Shown in pieces: positions 8,634 through 16,899 of a stretch of DNA of 64,000 nucleotides (positions are counted from its first letter, which is position 1; each line of letters opens with the position of its first letter). Source of the stretch: Streptomyces justiciae (GTDB lineage: Bacteria > Actinomycetota > Actinomycetes > Streptomycetales > Streptomycetaceae); the NCBI RefSeq assembly GCF_015163075.1, contig NZ_JADDXU010000012.1:62001-126000 (forward strand). Reading direction: 5' to 3'. A program made the position numbers and the translations under genes. The notes under the pieces were generated by a model, which saw only the letters and a program-made list of their open reading frames with translations, did not search any database and was not told the origin of the DNA.

Positions 8634-9119
8634 TCAGCGCCACGGTTCAGATACTGAGCGGAGGGTGGCCGCGGTCGCCACCGCTGCCGTCACCGCCTCG
8701 TGCCCCTTGTCCTCGTTGGAGCCCTCCAGCCCGGCCCGGTCCAGGGCCTGCTCCTCGGTGTCGCAGGTCAGCACGCCCATGCCGACGGGGACGCCGGTCT
8801 CGACGGAGACCTGGGTGAGGCCCTGGGTGACGCCCTGGCACACGTACTCGAAGTGGGGGGTACCGCCGCGGATCACGACACCGAGGGCGACGATCGCGTC
8901 GTAGCCCCGCCCGGCCAGCACCTTGGCGACGACCGGGAGCTCCCAGCTGCCGGGGACCCGGAGCAGGGTCGGCTCGTCGATGCCCAGGTCGTGCAGGGCG
9001 CGCAGGGCGCCGTCGACCAGTCCGTCCATCACCTTCTCGTGCCACTGCGCCGCGATGACGGCGACCCGCAGGTCACCCACGTTGCGTACGGACAGCTCCG
9101 GTGCACCCTTGCCGCTCAC
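8634..9119 (-). CDS. ribH: 6,7-dimethyl-8-ribityllumazine synthase
   Basis: Lumazine synthase joins 5-amino-6-ribitylaminouracil with 3,4-dihydroxy-2-butanone 4-phosphate. This 161-residue protein has the family motifs [26 protein letters not shown] (containing the active-site His) and [11 protein letters not shown]. It starts at a GTG preceded by AGGAG about ten bases upstream. It sits 26 bp after ribBA in the riboflavin operon under the FMN riboswitch. The enzyme normally forms a pentamer or a 60-subunit capsid. Confidence 0.97.
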   Translation of the reverse strand: MSGKGAPELSVRNVGDLRVAVIAAQWHEKVMDGLVDGALRALHDLGIDEPTLLRVPGSWELPVVAKVLAGRGYDAIVALGVVIRGGTPHFEYVCQGVTQGLTQVSVETGVPVGMGVLTCDTEEQALDRAGLEGSNEDKGHEAVTAAVATAATLRSVSEPWR

Positions 9120-9145
9120 GTTCTCAGGTCTCCTAGGAAGTGGTT

Positions 9146-10444
9146 CTACTGGTTGTTGCAGGCCGACACGGGGGCCGCGGGGGCGGTGTCCAGCCAGGGC
9201 AGGTCGTGGCCCATCCGGTCCCGCTTGGTGCGCAGGTAGCGGAGGTTGTGCTCGCCCGCCTGTACGGGCATCGGCTCCCGGCTGTTGACCTTGAGGCCGT
9301 GGCGCAGCAGGGCGTCGGACTTGTCGGGGTTGTTGGTCATCAGGCGGACGCTCGTGACCCCGAGATCCTTGAGGATCTGCGCGCCGGCACCGTAGTCCCG
9401 GGCGTCGGCGGGCAGGCCGAGTTCCAGGTTGGCGTCGAGGGTGTCGCGGCCGCGCTCCTGGAGCTCGTACGCCCGCAGTTTGGACAGCAGTCCGATGCCG
9501 CGCCCCTCGTGACCGCGCAGGTAGACCACCACTCCCCTGCCCTCGCTCTGGATGCGGTCCAGGGAGGCGTCGAGCTGGGGGCCGCAGTCGCAGCGGGCGG
9601 AGCCGAAGACATCGCCGGTCAGGCATTCGGAGTGGACGCGGACCAGGACGTCCTCGCCGTCGCCGATCTCACCGTGGACGAGGGCGACATGCTCGACGCC
9701 GTCGACCGTGGAGCGGTAGCCGTACGCCGTGAACTCGCCGTGGGCGGTGGGCAGCTGGACCTCGGCCTCGCGGCGGACCGTGGGCTCGGCGGAGCGGCGG
9801 TAGGCGATCAGGTCCTCGATGGAGATGATCGTCAGGCCGTGCTTGCGGGCGAACGGGATCAGCTCGGGCAGGCGCAGCATCCGGCCGTCCTCGCCGGCGA
9901 TCTCGACGATCGCGCCGGCCGGGCGCAGGCCCGCGAGGCGGGCGAGGTCGACGGCCGCCTCGGTGTGGCCGTTGCGGACCAGCACGCCGCCGGGCTGGGC
10001 GCGCAGCGGGAAGACATGGCCGGGGCGGACGAAGTCCGAGGGTTCGGCGTCGCCGCTCGCGAGCAGCTGGAGCGTGGTGGCGCGGTCGGAGGCGGAGATG
10101 CCGGTGGTCACGCCGTGGGCGCCGGAGGCGTCGACGGAGACGGTGAACGCCGTCTTCATCTGCTCGGTGTTGTCGTCGACCATCTGCGGGAGCCTCAGCC
10201 GGTCCAGCTCCTCGCCCTCCATGGGCGCGCAGATCAGGCCGCGGCACTCGCTCATCATGAAGGCCACGATCTCGGGCGTGACCTTCTCGGCCGCGACGAC
10301 GAGGTCGCCCTCGTTCTCCCGGTCCTCGTCGTCGACGACGACGATCGGGCGGCCGGCCGCGATGTCGGCGATGGCCTGCTCGATCGGGTCGAGCGCGAAG
10401 TCCTCGATGCCGTCCGTGCTGTACAGGATCGTTGCGGTGCTCAT
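9146..10444 (-). CDS. ribBA: Bifunctional DHBP synthase / GTP cyclohydrolase II
   Basis: A 432-residue fusion. Residues about 1-220 are 3,4-dihydroxy-2-butanone-4-phosphate synthase ([18 protein letters not shown], acidic metal site). Residues about 225-430 are GTP cyclohydrolase II, with the zinc-cysteine motif [17 protein letters not shown]. It supplies both precursors for lumazine synthase. The ATG overlaps the ribM stop in an ATGA arrangement. This start follows from conservation: sequence further upstream in the same phase is antisense-like and falls inside ribM. Confidence 0.97.
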   Translation of the reverse strand: MSTATILYSTDGIEDFALDPIEQAIADIAAGRPIVVVDDEDRENEGDLVVAAEKVTPEIVAFMMSECRGLICAPMEGEELDRLRLPQMVDDNTEQMKTAFTVSVDASGAHGVTTGISASDRATTLQLLASGDAEPSDFVRPGHVFPLRAQPGGVLVRNGHTEAAVDLARLAGLRPAGAIVEIAGEDGRMLRLPELIPFARKHGLTIISIEDLIAYRRSAEPTVRREAEVQLPTAHGEFTAYGYRSTVDGVEHVALVHGEIGDGEDVLVRVHSECLTGDVFGSARCDCGPQLDASLDRIQSEGRGVVVYLRGHEGRGIGLLSKLRAYELQERGRDTLDANLELGLPADARDYGAGAQILKDLGVTSVRLMTNNPDKSDALLRHGLKVNSREPMPVQAGEHNLRYLRTKRDRMGHDLPWLDTAPAAPVSACNNQ

Positions 10445-11082
10445 GCCGGCGCTCCTTCCAGAGCGGGCCGCGCGGCCGTGCGGGAGCGCAGCCACCAGTC
10501 GCGCATGCCCCACAGGACGAGCGCGCCGTAGATGACGTAGACGAAGCCGGAGAAGGCGTAACCGTTGGCGAAGTTGAGGGGGACGCCGACCAGGTCGACG
10601 AGGAGCCAGGCGATCCAGAACTCGACCATGCCGCGCGCCTGGGCGTACATCGCGACGATGGTGCCGACGAAGATGTAGGCGTCCGGCCAAGGGTCCCAGG
10701 ACAGGCTCGGGTACGCCTTGAACAGCAGGGCGACGGCGACGGTACCGACGGCCGCGGCGGCGGTCATCGCGCCGCGCTCGCGCCAGGTGGCGAAGCGGGG
10801 GGCGATGTGGCCGTCGGCGCTCTGCCCCTTGTTGCGGTTCCACTGCCACCAGCCGTACAGCGCGACGGCCATGACGACGACCTGCTTGCCGGCGCTGCCG
10901 GTCAGATGGCCGTAGAAGGCGCCGAAGAGGACGAGGCCGGAGAGGAACTGCACCGGCCAGGTCCACAGGGAGCGGCGCCAGCCGAGGGCGAGGGTGATCA
11001 GGCCGAGTATGTTGCCGATCATGTCCGACCAGAGGATGTGCTGGCCGAAGAGGGTGAACGCCTCGGTGTTGAGCGAGTTCAC
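10441..11082 (-). CDS. ribM: PnuC-family vitamin transporter, probable riboflavin importer RibM
   Basis: A 213-residue integral membrane protein with several hydrophobic segments and PnuC-family features ([45 protein letters not shown]). PnuC proteins move vitamins by facilitated diffusion. Members encoded inside FMN-riboswitch-controlled rib operons of actinobacteria are the riboflavin transporter RibM, and this gene lies exactly there, between ribE and ribBA with 4-bp overlaps on both sides. Riboflavin is therefore preferred over nicotinamide riboside as substrate on context; the sequence alone does not settle it. Confidence 0.85.
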   Translation of the reverse strand: MNSLNTEAFTLFGQHILWSDMIGNILGLITLALGWRRSLWTWPVQFLSGLVLFGAFYGHLTGSAGKQVVVMAVALYGWWQWNRNKGQSADGHIAPRFATWRERGAMTAAAAVGTVAVALLFKAYPSLSWDPWPDAYIFVGTIVAMYAQARGMVEFWIAWLLVDLVGVPLNFANGYAFSGFVYVIYGALVLWGMRDWWLRSRTAARPALEGAPA

Positions 11083-11684
11083 CGGCCCGCTCCCTGCGTG
11101 CTCGCGAGCAGCCGCTCGACGTACTTGGCGACGATGTCGACCTCGAGGTTGACCGGGTCGCCGGGCTGCTTGTGGCCGAGCGTGGTCAGGTCGAGGGTGG
11201 TCGGGATGAGGCTGACCGTGAAGTAGTCGGGGCCGGCGTCGACGACGGTGAGGCTGATGCCGTCGACGGTGATGGAGCCCTTCTCCACGACGTAGCGCGA
11301 GAGCTCCGCGGGGAGCGAGACCTTGACGATCTCCCAGTTCTCGGAGGGCTTGCGCTCCAGCACCTCGCCGGTGCCGTCCACGTGGCCCTGCACGATGTGT
11401 CCGCCGAGGCGGGCGCCGACGGCCGTGGGGCGTTCGAGGTTGACGCGGGAGCCGGCGGTCAGGGTGCGCAGGCTGGAGCGGACGAGGGTCTCCGCCATGA
11501 CGTCGGCGGTGAACTCGTCGCCCTCGTGCTCCACGACGGTGAGGCAGACGCCGTTGACGGCGATCGAGTCACCGTGCTTCGCGCCTTCGGTGACGACGGG
11601 GCCGCGCAGACGGAAGCGACAGGCATCGCCGAGGTCCTCGACGGCCGTGACCTCGCCCAGCTCTTCGACGATTCCGGTGAACAC
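11079..11684 (-). CDS. ribE: Riboflavin synthase alpha subunit
   Basis: This enzyme dismutates two lumazine molecules into riboflavin. The 201-residue protein has the expected internal duplication: a first lumazine-binding barrel starting [11 protein letters not shown] and a second around residues 98-190 starting [17 protein letters not shown] start at 11684 gives the canonical N-terminus and has AGGAGG about nine bases upstream. It is the first gene of the operon, separated from the FMN aptamer by about 150 nt of expression platform, and it overlaps ribM by 4 bp. Confidence 0.97.
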   Translation of the reverse strand: MFTGIVEELGEVTAVEDLGDACRFRLRGPVVTEGAKHGDSIAVNGVCLTVVEHEGDEFTADVMAETLVRSSLRTLTAGSRVNLERPTAVGARLGGHIVQGHVDGTGEVLERKPSENWEIVKVSLPAELSRYVVEKGSITVDGISLTVVDAGPDYFTVSLIPTTLDLTTLGHKQPGDPVNLEVDIVAKYVERLLASTQGAGR

Positions 11685-11832
11685 TTCCCGGGTCCTCCTG
11701 CCACATAGGGGCACGGACTCCGGGGCTGTCGATGACGACAGAATGAACGAGCAGGAACACCGGGGGCGACGCCGGACAGAGTCGTCCACCAGGACGAACA
11801 CTTACGGCGGCGCGCACGAATGCCCGCCCGCC

Positions 11833-11959
11833 GCGCACTGCCTCCCATCCGGACTTTAACCGTCGGTCCAGGAATTTCACCTGGTCAACCGGCCGCTGGA
11901 AGCGGTCGGGTCGCGGACTGTAACCGCCGGTTCGGACTTTCACCGACCCCGGAGTGCGC
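11833..11959 (-). promoter_or_regulatory. FMN riboswitch (RFN element)
   Basis: Read on the minus strand, the region carries the hallmark conserved blocks of the FMN aptamer: GGTCGGTGAAAGTCCG, GGTTACAGTCCGCGACCCG, GGTTGACCAGGTGAAATTCC and CGGTTAAAGTCCGGATGGGA. The ends close by a 7-bp P1 helix (11953-11959 with 11833-11839). It precedes ribE, so FMN should switch the rib-his operon off. The platform between aptamer and ribE is about 150 nt; whether it acts by termination or translation is not clear from the sequence. Confidence 0.95.
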
Positions 11960-12076
11960 TGCTTCTGGTACAGAGCCAGTGTGCCACGGCTGATCGTGGT
12001 CCATACGGGTGAGTTGTGTGGAGTGGCTCACAGGTGCTGTGACTGGACTTCTCAACCCGGTCCGACTGTAAGACTC

Positions 12077-12093
12077 TTTGGTCTAGTCCTTTT
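12077..12093. promoter_or_regulatory. dre-like imperfect palindrome
   Basis: TTTGGTCTAGTCCTTT matches 11 of 16 positions of the DasR-type site ACTGGTCTAGACCACT as I remember it. It lies about 155 bp before the SDR gene. The match is weak in the right half, so it may be chance. Confidence 0.25.
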
Positions 12094-12247
12094 TGGATCA
12101 CCACGGACCGGCCCGGCGGCGGTGACGACGGCCCTTGCCCGCCGCCGGGCCTTCAGGCATGTCACATTTCCCGGCGGGTATTCGGTCCTAGCTTTCGGAG
12201 GCGACTCCATCGGGGAGCGCCGACGTGGCACAAAGGGGCTGAACAGC

Positions 12248-13000
12248 ATGACCACGATCCTGGTGACCGGCGGCACCGGCACGCTCGGCCGGCTCGTCGC
12301 CGAGCGGCTGCGGGCGGACGGACACGAGGTGCGGGTGCTCAGCCGGCACGCGCAGCCGTACGCCGTCGATCTGCGCGAGGGCGGCGCCGCGCTGGACGCG
12401 GCCGTCACCGGCGTGGACACGATCGTGCACTGTGCGACGACGCAGACGGGCGGGGACGAGAAGGCGGCGGCTCAGCTCATCGCGGCGGCGCGACGGGCGG
12501 ACGTCGGGCACCTCGTCTACATCTCGATCGTCGGCGTCGATCAGGTGCCGTTCCCGTACTACCGGGCCAAGCTCGCGGTGGAGAAGCAGATCGAGGAGTC
12601 GGGGCTGGGGTGGACCGTGCTGCGGACCACGCAGTTCCACGATCTGCTGGTGATGTTCTTCAACGCGGTGTCCCGGGTGCCGGTGATGCTGTTGCCGGCC
12701 GGGGTGTCCGACCAGCCGATCGAAGTGGCGGAAGTCGCGGGGCGGCTGGCCGAGTTGGCGGTGGGGTCGCCTGCGGGGCGGGTGGAGGACATGGGCGGTC
12801 CTGAGGTGCGGTCGTTCGAGGAGTTGGCGCGGGCGTATCTGAAGGCGACGGGGCGTGGGCGGCGGATCGTCAATGTGCGGTTGGCCGGGAAGGCTTATCG
12901 GGAGTTCCGGGCGGGTGGGCATCTGGCGGTGGAGCGGGCCGTCGGGAAGGGGACGTTCGAGGAGTATCTGGCTCGGCGGTTCCCTGGTAGGGCCGTGTGA
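12248..13000 (+). CDS. NmrA/SDR-type NAD(P)-binding protein
   Basis: A 250-residue atypical short-chain dehydrogenase or NAD(P)H-binding protein. The glycine-rich nucleotide motif TGGTGTLG is at about residues 7-14, with a VDTIVHCATT strand near residue 58 and a YYRAKLAVEKQIEESGLGWT segment typical of the NmrA-like and complex I NDUFA9-like group. These proteins often act as redox sensors or quinone/epimerase-like enzymes; no substrate can be named. The ATG at 12248 comes immediately before the first beta strand. It converges on the ROK gene, and a dispersed repeat fills the 45-bp gap. Confidence 0.85.
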   Translation: MTTILVTGGTGTLGRLVAERLRADGHEVRVLSRHAQPYAVDLREGGAALDAAVTGVDTIVHCATTQTGGDEKAAAQLIAAARRADVGHLVYISIVGVDQVPFPYYRAKLAVEKQIEESGLGWTVLRTTQFHDLLVMFFNAVSRVPVMLLPAGVSDQPIEVAEVAGRLAELAVGSPAGRVEDMGGPEVRSFEELARAYLKATGRGRRIVNVRLAGKAYREFRAGGHLAVERAVGKGTFEEYLARRFPGRAV

Positions 13001-13003
13001 ACA

Positions 13004-13054
13004 GTGCGGGCCGGTGGGGGCTTGTCGCGCAGTTCCCCGCGCCCCTTAAGAGCC
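13004..13054 (-). repeat. Dispersed GGGGCGCGGGG element, copy A
   Basis: Short-form copy with core GGGGCGCGGGGAACTGCGCGAC when read on the minus strand, starting right at the stop codon of the ROK gene. It lies between two converging genes, as expected of a 3'-end element. Confidence 0.7.
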
Positions 13055-14221
13055 TTGGCGCTCTGGTGGGCTGAAAAGTTCTTCTTGGGCTCGCTCCCTT
13101 GCCGTAAGCAGCGCGCCCCGCAGTACCGCCGCGCCGCCCAGGACACTCGACCGCACCTCCGTCGGCAGCGGTGACATGCGGCGGACGCGCTTCTCGACTC
13201 GCGCCGCCAGTTCCTCGCCGCCCGCCTGACCCACCTCGCCGCCCAGCACCACGCAGCCGGGGTCCAATACGGCGACCACGGCGGAAACGCCTACGGCGAG
13301 GCGGTCGGCGAGGGCGTCCAGGAAGGGCGGGACCGCCGCTCTCACCAGCGCGGCGGCGACCGGCTCGTCCCCGGCCGCCTCCGCCACCACCCCGTACTCA
13401 ACCGCCAACTCCGCGATCGCCGCCGACCCCGCCAGTGAGTGGAACCCGCCCTCGCACCCCGTCGCCGACGGCAGCCCCGTCGTCCCCGGTACCGGCAGGA
13501 AGCCGATCTCCCCCGTGCCGCCGGACGCACCGCGTCGCAGGGAGCCGTCCAGGACCACCGCCGCGCCCGTGCCGTGGCCGAGCCACAGCAGGACGAAGGT
13601 GTCCCGGTCCTTCGCCACGCCGTCCCGTTGCTCCGCCAGGGCCGCCAGGTTCGTCTCGTTCTCGACGTGGACCCGAGCCTCCGGGAAGCGTTCCTGGAGG
13701 GCGGCGACCAGGCGGCGGTGCCACTCGGGCAGGCCCGTGGAGTTCCGGAGTTCACCGGTGGCGGGGTCGATGAGGCCGGGGGCGCCGATGCCGACGGTGT
13801 GGAGGCGGTCGGCGCCGGCCTCCTTGGCGACCCGTTCCACCAGGGCCACCGCCTGCTCGACCGCGGGGCCGGTGCCGATGTCCCCGGCGATCGGGACCGA
13901 GGACTCGGCCAGCACCCGGCCCAGCAGGTCGGACACGACGACCGAGACGCCCTCGGTGCGGACGTCGAGCGCGGCCAGATGGGCGCGGTCGGCGACGATG
14001 CCGTACAGCTTCGCGTTCGGCCCGCGGCGCTGCTCGCCCGACTCCCCGACCACCTCGATCAGCCCGGCCGCGGCGAGGCGCTCGACGAGGTCGGCGACCG
14101 TCGGCCGGGACAGGCCGGTGAGCTGCTTCAACTGCCCTGCCGTCAACGGCCCTTCCCGCTGGAGCAGGCTCAGGGCGAGCCGGTCGTTGATGGCCCGGGC
14201 GGTGCTGGGGGATGCGGGCAT
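13046..14221 (-). CDS. ROK-family transcriptional regulator lacking the zinc motif
   Basis: A 391-residue protein. Residues about 10-75 are a winged helix-turn-helix (LTAGQLKQLTGLSRPTVADLV), followed by a ROK sugar-kinase-like domain with ENETNLAAL and GHGTGAAVVLDG. The usual ROK zinc cluster (GH...CxCGxxGC) is absent: the His position reads GEIGFLPV and only one Cys remains (ATGCEGGFHSL). The fold is therefore kept but structural zinc is probably lost. It is divergent from an MFS transporter gene, with a palindrome in between, so it most likely controls that transporter and itself in response to a sugar or sugar phosphate. The ligand is unknown. The stop codon lies within a dispersed repeat. 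Confidence 0.9.
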   Translation of the reverse strand: MPASPSTARAINDRLALSLLQREGPLTAGQLKQLTGLSRPTVADLVERLAAAGLIEVVGESGEQRRGPNAKLYGIVADRAHLAALDVRTEGVSVVVSDLLGRVLAESSVPIAGDIGTGPAVEQAVALVERVAKEAGADRLHTVGIGAPGLIDPATGELRNSTGLPEWHRRLVAALQERFPEARVHVENETNLAALAEQRDGVAKDRDTFVLLWLGHGTGAAVVLDGSLRRGASGGTGEIGFLPVPGTTGLPSATGCEGGFHSLAGSAAIAELAVEYGVVAEAAGDEPVAAALVRAAVPPFLDALADRLAVGVSAVVAVLDPGCVVLGGEVGQAGGEELAARVEKRVRRMSPLPTEVRSSVLGGAAVLRGALLTARERAQEELFSPPERQGS

Positions 14222-14261
14222 GCCGGGGATCCTTCCAGATCGGCGGCTGGTGACGCTCTAT

Positions 14262-14284
14262 CTATCAGGCAGGGTCCCTGATAG
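14262..14284. promoter_or_regulatory. Probable ROK operator
   Basis: CTATCAGG (14262-14269) and CCTGATAG (14277-14284) form a perfect 8-bp inverted repeat with a 7-bp spacer, centred in the 110-bp region between the ROK regulator and the MFS gene. It is the only strong palindrome in that gap. Confidence 0.6.
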
Positions 14285-14331
14285 TTTACGTCGCCGGTGG
14301 GGTCCACAGGCCGCGGAGGGGCGGGGCGAGT

Positions 14332-15543
14332 ATGAGTGACGTGCTGTACGACGAGCGGCAGGTGAAGCGCGCCCGGTACGCCGTGGCCGCCGTCTTCGCC
14401 GTGCACGGCGGCGTCACCGGATCGTTCGCGACGCGCGTGCCGTGGATCCAGGACCACGCCTCGGTGAGTGCGGGTCAGCTCGGTCTGGCGCTCGCCTTCC
14501 CCGCGTTCGGCGCGTCCGTGGCCATGCCGTTGGCGGGCCGGATCAGCCATCGCTTCGGCGCCCGTAACGCGCTGCGCGGCCTCATCTCCCTGTGGACGCT
14601 GTCCCTGGTCCTGCCGTCCGTCGCCCCGAATCTGGTGGCCCTGTGTCTGGCGCTGTTCGTGTACGGCGCCACGGCGGGCATGGCGGACGTGGGCATGAAC
14701 GCGCTCGGCGTCGAGATCGAGAACCGGCTCGGCCGGTCGATCATGTCCAGCCTGCACGGCATGTGGAGCGTGGGCACCCTGATCGGCTCGGCGGCCGGCA
14801 CCCTCGCCGCCCACCTGGGTTCGGACGCGCGGCTGCACCACGCGCTCGCGGCGGCCGTCCTCACCTGTCTCGGCCTGCTGTCCTGCCGCTGGGTGCTGGA
14901 CCTCCAGCCCGCCGAGGACGAGGAGCCGCCGCCCCGCTTCGCCCTGCCGCCGAAGTCGGCGCTGCTCATCGGTGCCGTGGGCTTCTGCGCGGTGTTCGCG
15001 GAGGGCGCGAGCCTGGACTGGTCGGCGGTCTATCTGCGGGACCAGTTGGAGACCTCGGCGGGGCTCGCGGCGGCGTGCACCACCGGCTTCACGCTGACGA
15101 TGGCGGTCGCGCGGCTCGCCGGCGACCGGATCGTCGACCGGTACGGGTCGGTGCGCACGGTCCGGGCGAGCGGGGTCCTCGCCGCGCTCGGCGGACTGCT
15201 GATCGTCACCTCCCGCAACCCGGCGATGGCGATGACCGGGTTCGCGCTGATGGGGCTGGGGATCGCGGTGGTCGTGCCGCTGTGCTTCGCCGCCGCGGGC
15301 CGCAGCGGCTCGAACCCGAGCCTGGCCATCGCGGGCGTCGCGACGATCACCTACACCTCTGGCCTGGTCGCGCCGAGCGCGATCGGCACCATCGCCCAGG
15401 CGACCAGCCTGCTGGTGTCGTTCATCCTGGTGACGGTCCTGGCGAGCGGCCTGGTGGCCTTCGCGAACGTGCTGCGGGCGGGCGACCGGGACCGGCCGAA
15501 GATCAGTCCTCCGGCCGCAGCAGTTCCCGACCCACGGCCCTGA
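14332..15543 (+). CDS. MFS transporter
   Basis: A 403-residue major facilitator with about 12 hydrophobic segments, a loop-2/3 motif GRISHRFGARNALR (residues about 66-79) and a central cytoplasmic loop (AEDEEPPPRF, about 195-205). It resembles the YbjJ-like branch; the substrate is unknown, but the divergent ROK regulator suggests a sugar or sugar-derived compound. The ATG follows GGAGGGG by ten bases. The 3' 693 bp lie in the first unit of a 793-bp tandem duplication. This copy is intact, and a promoterless second copy of its 3' end lies just downstream. Confidence 0.92.
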   Translation: MSDVLYDERQVKRARYAVAAVFAVHGGVTGSFATRVPWIQDHASVSAGQLGLALAFPAFGASVAMPLAGRISHRFGARNALRGLISLWTLSLVLPSVAPNLVALCLALFVYGATAGMADVGMNALGVEIENRLGRSIMSSLHGMWSVGTLIGSAAGTLAAHLGSDARLHHALAAAVLTCLGLLSCRWVLDLQPAEDEEPPPRFALPPKSALLIGAVGFCAVFAEGASLDWSAVYLRDQLETSAGLAAACTTGFTLTMAVARLAGDRIVDRYGSVRTVRASGVLAALGGLLIVTSRNPAMAMTGFALMGLGIAVVVPLCFAAAGRSGSNPSLAIAGVATITYTSGLVAPSAIGTIAQATSLLVSFILVTVLASGLVAFANVLRAGDRDRPKISPPAAAVPDPRP

Positions 15544-15647
15544 AGCGCTCGCTCCACGGGGCCGGGCGCAGCGTCTCGGAGTCCAGCCGTACGAGGACCC
15601 GGGCACCCCGCGCGTAGGTCACCGCGCCGTCCTGCGAGCAGAAGCGG
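15503..15647 (-). pseudogene. Thioesterase 3' fragment made by the duplication
   Basis: This stretch duplicates the last 48 codons and stop of the thioesterase gene (identical to 16296-16440). It is cut at the duplication junction, so it has no start of its own. The frame reads on into antisense MFS sequence, which explains a misleading long open frame here. It is not expected to be functional. Confidence 0.85.
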
Positions 15648-16336
15648 CCGTCCTCACCTGTCTCGGCCTGCTGTCCTGCCGCTGGGTGCTGGACCTCCAG
15701 CCCGCCGAGGACGAGGAGCCGCCGCCCCGCTTCGCCCTGCCGCCGAAGTCGGCGCTGCTCATCGGTGCCGTGGGCTTCTGCGCGGTGTTCGCGGAGGGCG
15801 CGAGCCTGGACTGGTCGGCGGTCTATCTGCGGGACCAGTTGGAGACCTCGGCGGGGCTCGCGGCGGCGTGCACCACCGGCTTCACGCTGACGATGGCGGT
15901 CGCGCGGCTCGCCGGCGACCGGATCGTCGACCGGTACGGGTCGGTGCGCACGGTCCGGGCGAGCGGGGTCCTCGCCGCGCTCGGCGGACTGCTGATCGTC
16001 ACCTCCCGCAACCCGGCGATGGCGATGACCGGGTTCGCGCTGATGGGGCTGGGGATCGCGGTGGTCGTGCCGCTGTGCTTCGCCGCCGCGGGCCGCAGCG
16101 GCTCGAACCCGAGCCTGGCCATCGCGGGCGTCGCGACGATCACCTACACCTCTGGCCTGGTCGCGCCGAGCGCGATCGGCACCATCGCCCAGGCGACCAG
16201 CCTGCTGGTGTCGTTCATCCTGGTGACGGTCCTGGCGAGCGGCCTGGTGGCCTTCGCGAACGTGCTGCGGGCGGGCGACCGGGACCGGCCGAAGATCAGT
16301 CCTCCGGCCGCAGCAGTTCCCGACCCACGGCCCTGA
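15648..16336 (+). pseudogene. MFS transporter 3' fragment made by the duplication
   Basis: This repeats the C-terminal part of the upstream MFS protein (the last roughly 228 codons, from VLTCLGLL onward) with no difference seen. It lacks the first five or six transmembrane segments and its own promoter. An internal GTG could in principle begin translation at the domain-linking loop, but a half transporter is unlikely to work. Confidence 0.85.
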
Positions 16337-16754
16337 AGCGCTCGCTCCACGGGGCCGGGCGCAGCGTCTCGGAGTCCAGCCGTACGAGGACCCGGGCACC
16401 CCGCGCGTAGGTCACCGCGCCGTCCTGCGAGCAGAAGCGGAAGCCGTACGTCAGCCCGGTCGTGCCGAGCCTTTCCAGCCAGAGGTGGACGGCGTAGCCG
16501 CCGGTTTTCGTCACCGGCGCCTCGTACGAGATGCGTAGTTCCTTGACCGCGTTGCAGGCGTCGCCGGCCGCCGCCCAGTCGCCCTCGAAGTGGATGCCGT
16601 ACTCCTGCCACAGCTCGGTCCAGGCCTGCTCGACCTTGAGCGGGTAGCGGGCGTTGTGCAGGAGGCCGAGCGCGTCCAGGTCGTCGAAGTGGACGGTGAC
16701 GGGGATCAGCCGGCCGTGGGTCACAGCGGGGGCGGTCGGGGCTTCGGCGGTCAC
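16296..16754 (-). CDS. Hotdog-fold acyl-CoA thioesterase
   Basis: A 152-residue 4-hydroxybenzoyl-CoA thioesterase-like protein. The signature VHFDDLDALGLLHNARYPLKV (about residues 20-40) has the catalytic Asp in the DxLGLLHNARY context, and beta strands such as TYGFRFCSQDG follow. It would hydrolyse an acyl- or aroyl-CoA in the cytosol. The GTG at 16754 is chosen because GGAG lies eight bases upstream; an ATG at 16793 would add 13 poorly conserved residues and has no clear ribosome binding site. The last 145 bp are duplicated at 15503-15647. It is tail-to-tail with the MFS fragment (41-bp overlap). Confidence 0.85.
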   Translation of the reverse strand: MTAEAPTAPAVTHGRLIPVTVHFDDLDALGLLHNARYPLKVEQAWTELWQEYGIHFEGDWAAAGDACNAVKELRISYEAPVTKTGGYAVHLWLERLGTTGLTYGFRFCSQDGAVTYARGARVLVRLDSETLRPAPWSERFRAVGRELLRPED

Positions 16755-16899
16755 GGGTGCTGCTCCAGGGATGTACGAGAGGGACTCCCTCATGCTAAGC
16801 GGTCGCTCACCCCCTGGTGGCCCCCGGGGCGGTGACCTGGGCGGATCTCCCTGACAATGGTCCGGACATCCGCACGTACGAGGAAAGCGAAACCGCACC

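Larger units (their letters stand above)
11685..12247. other. 563-bp control region between the rib operon and the SDR gene
   Basis: No gene is supported here. On the minus strand it holds the rib leader: the FMN aptamer at 11833-11959, then an expression platform with a GC-rich hairpin and a small hairpin CTGTCG-TCAT-CGACAG near 11730. The plus-strand half carries the upstream region of the SDR gene with a dre-like sequence at 12077-12093. No clear -10/-35 pair stands out for either direction. Confidence 0.6.
14851..16440. repeat. Perfect 793-bp tandem duplication
   Basis: 14851-15647 and 15644-16440 appear identical at a constant offset of 793 bp. The breakpoints share the 4-bp microhomology GCGG (14851-14854, 15644-15647 and 16437-16440); identity ends one base outside on each side. 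The unit spans the MFS 3' part and the thioesterase 3' part, leaving one intact copy of each gene plus one fragment of each. Lack of divergence means either a very recent duplication or an assembly artefact. Confidence 0.9.

Noticed and set aside
15686-16336. A separate 216-codon transporter gene
   Set aside because: It is an exact copy of the MFS 3' end produced by the tandem duplication, lacking half of the membrane segments and a promoter.
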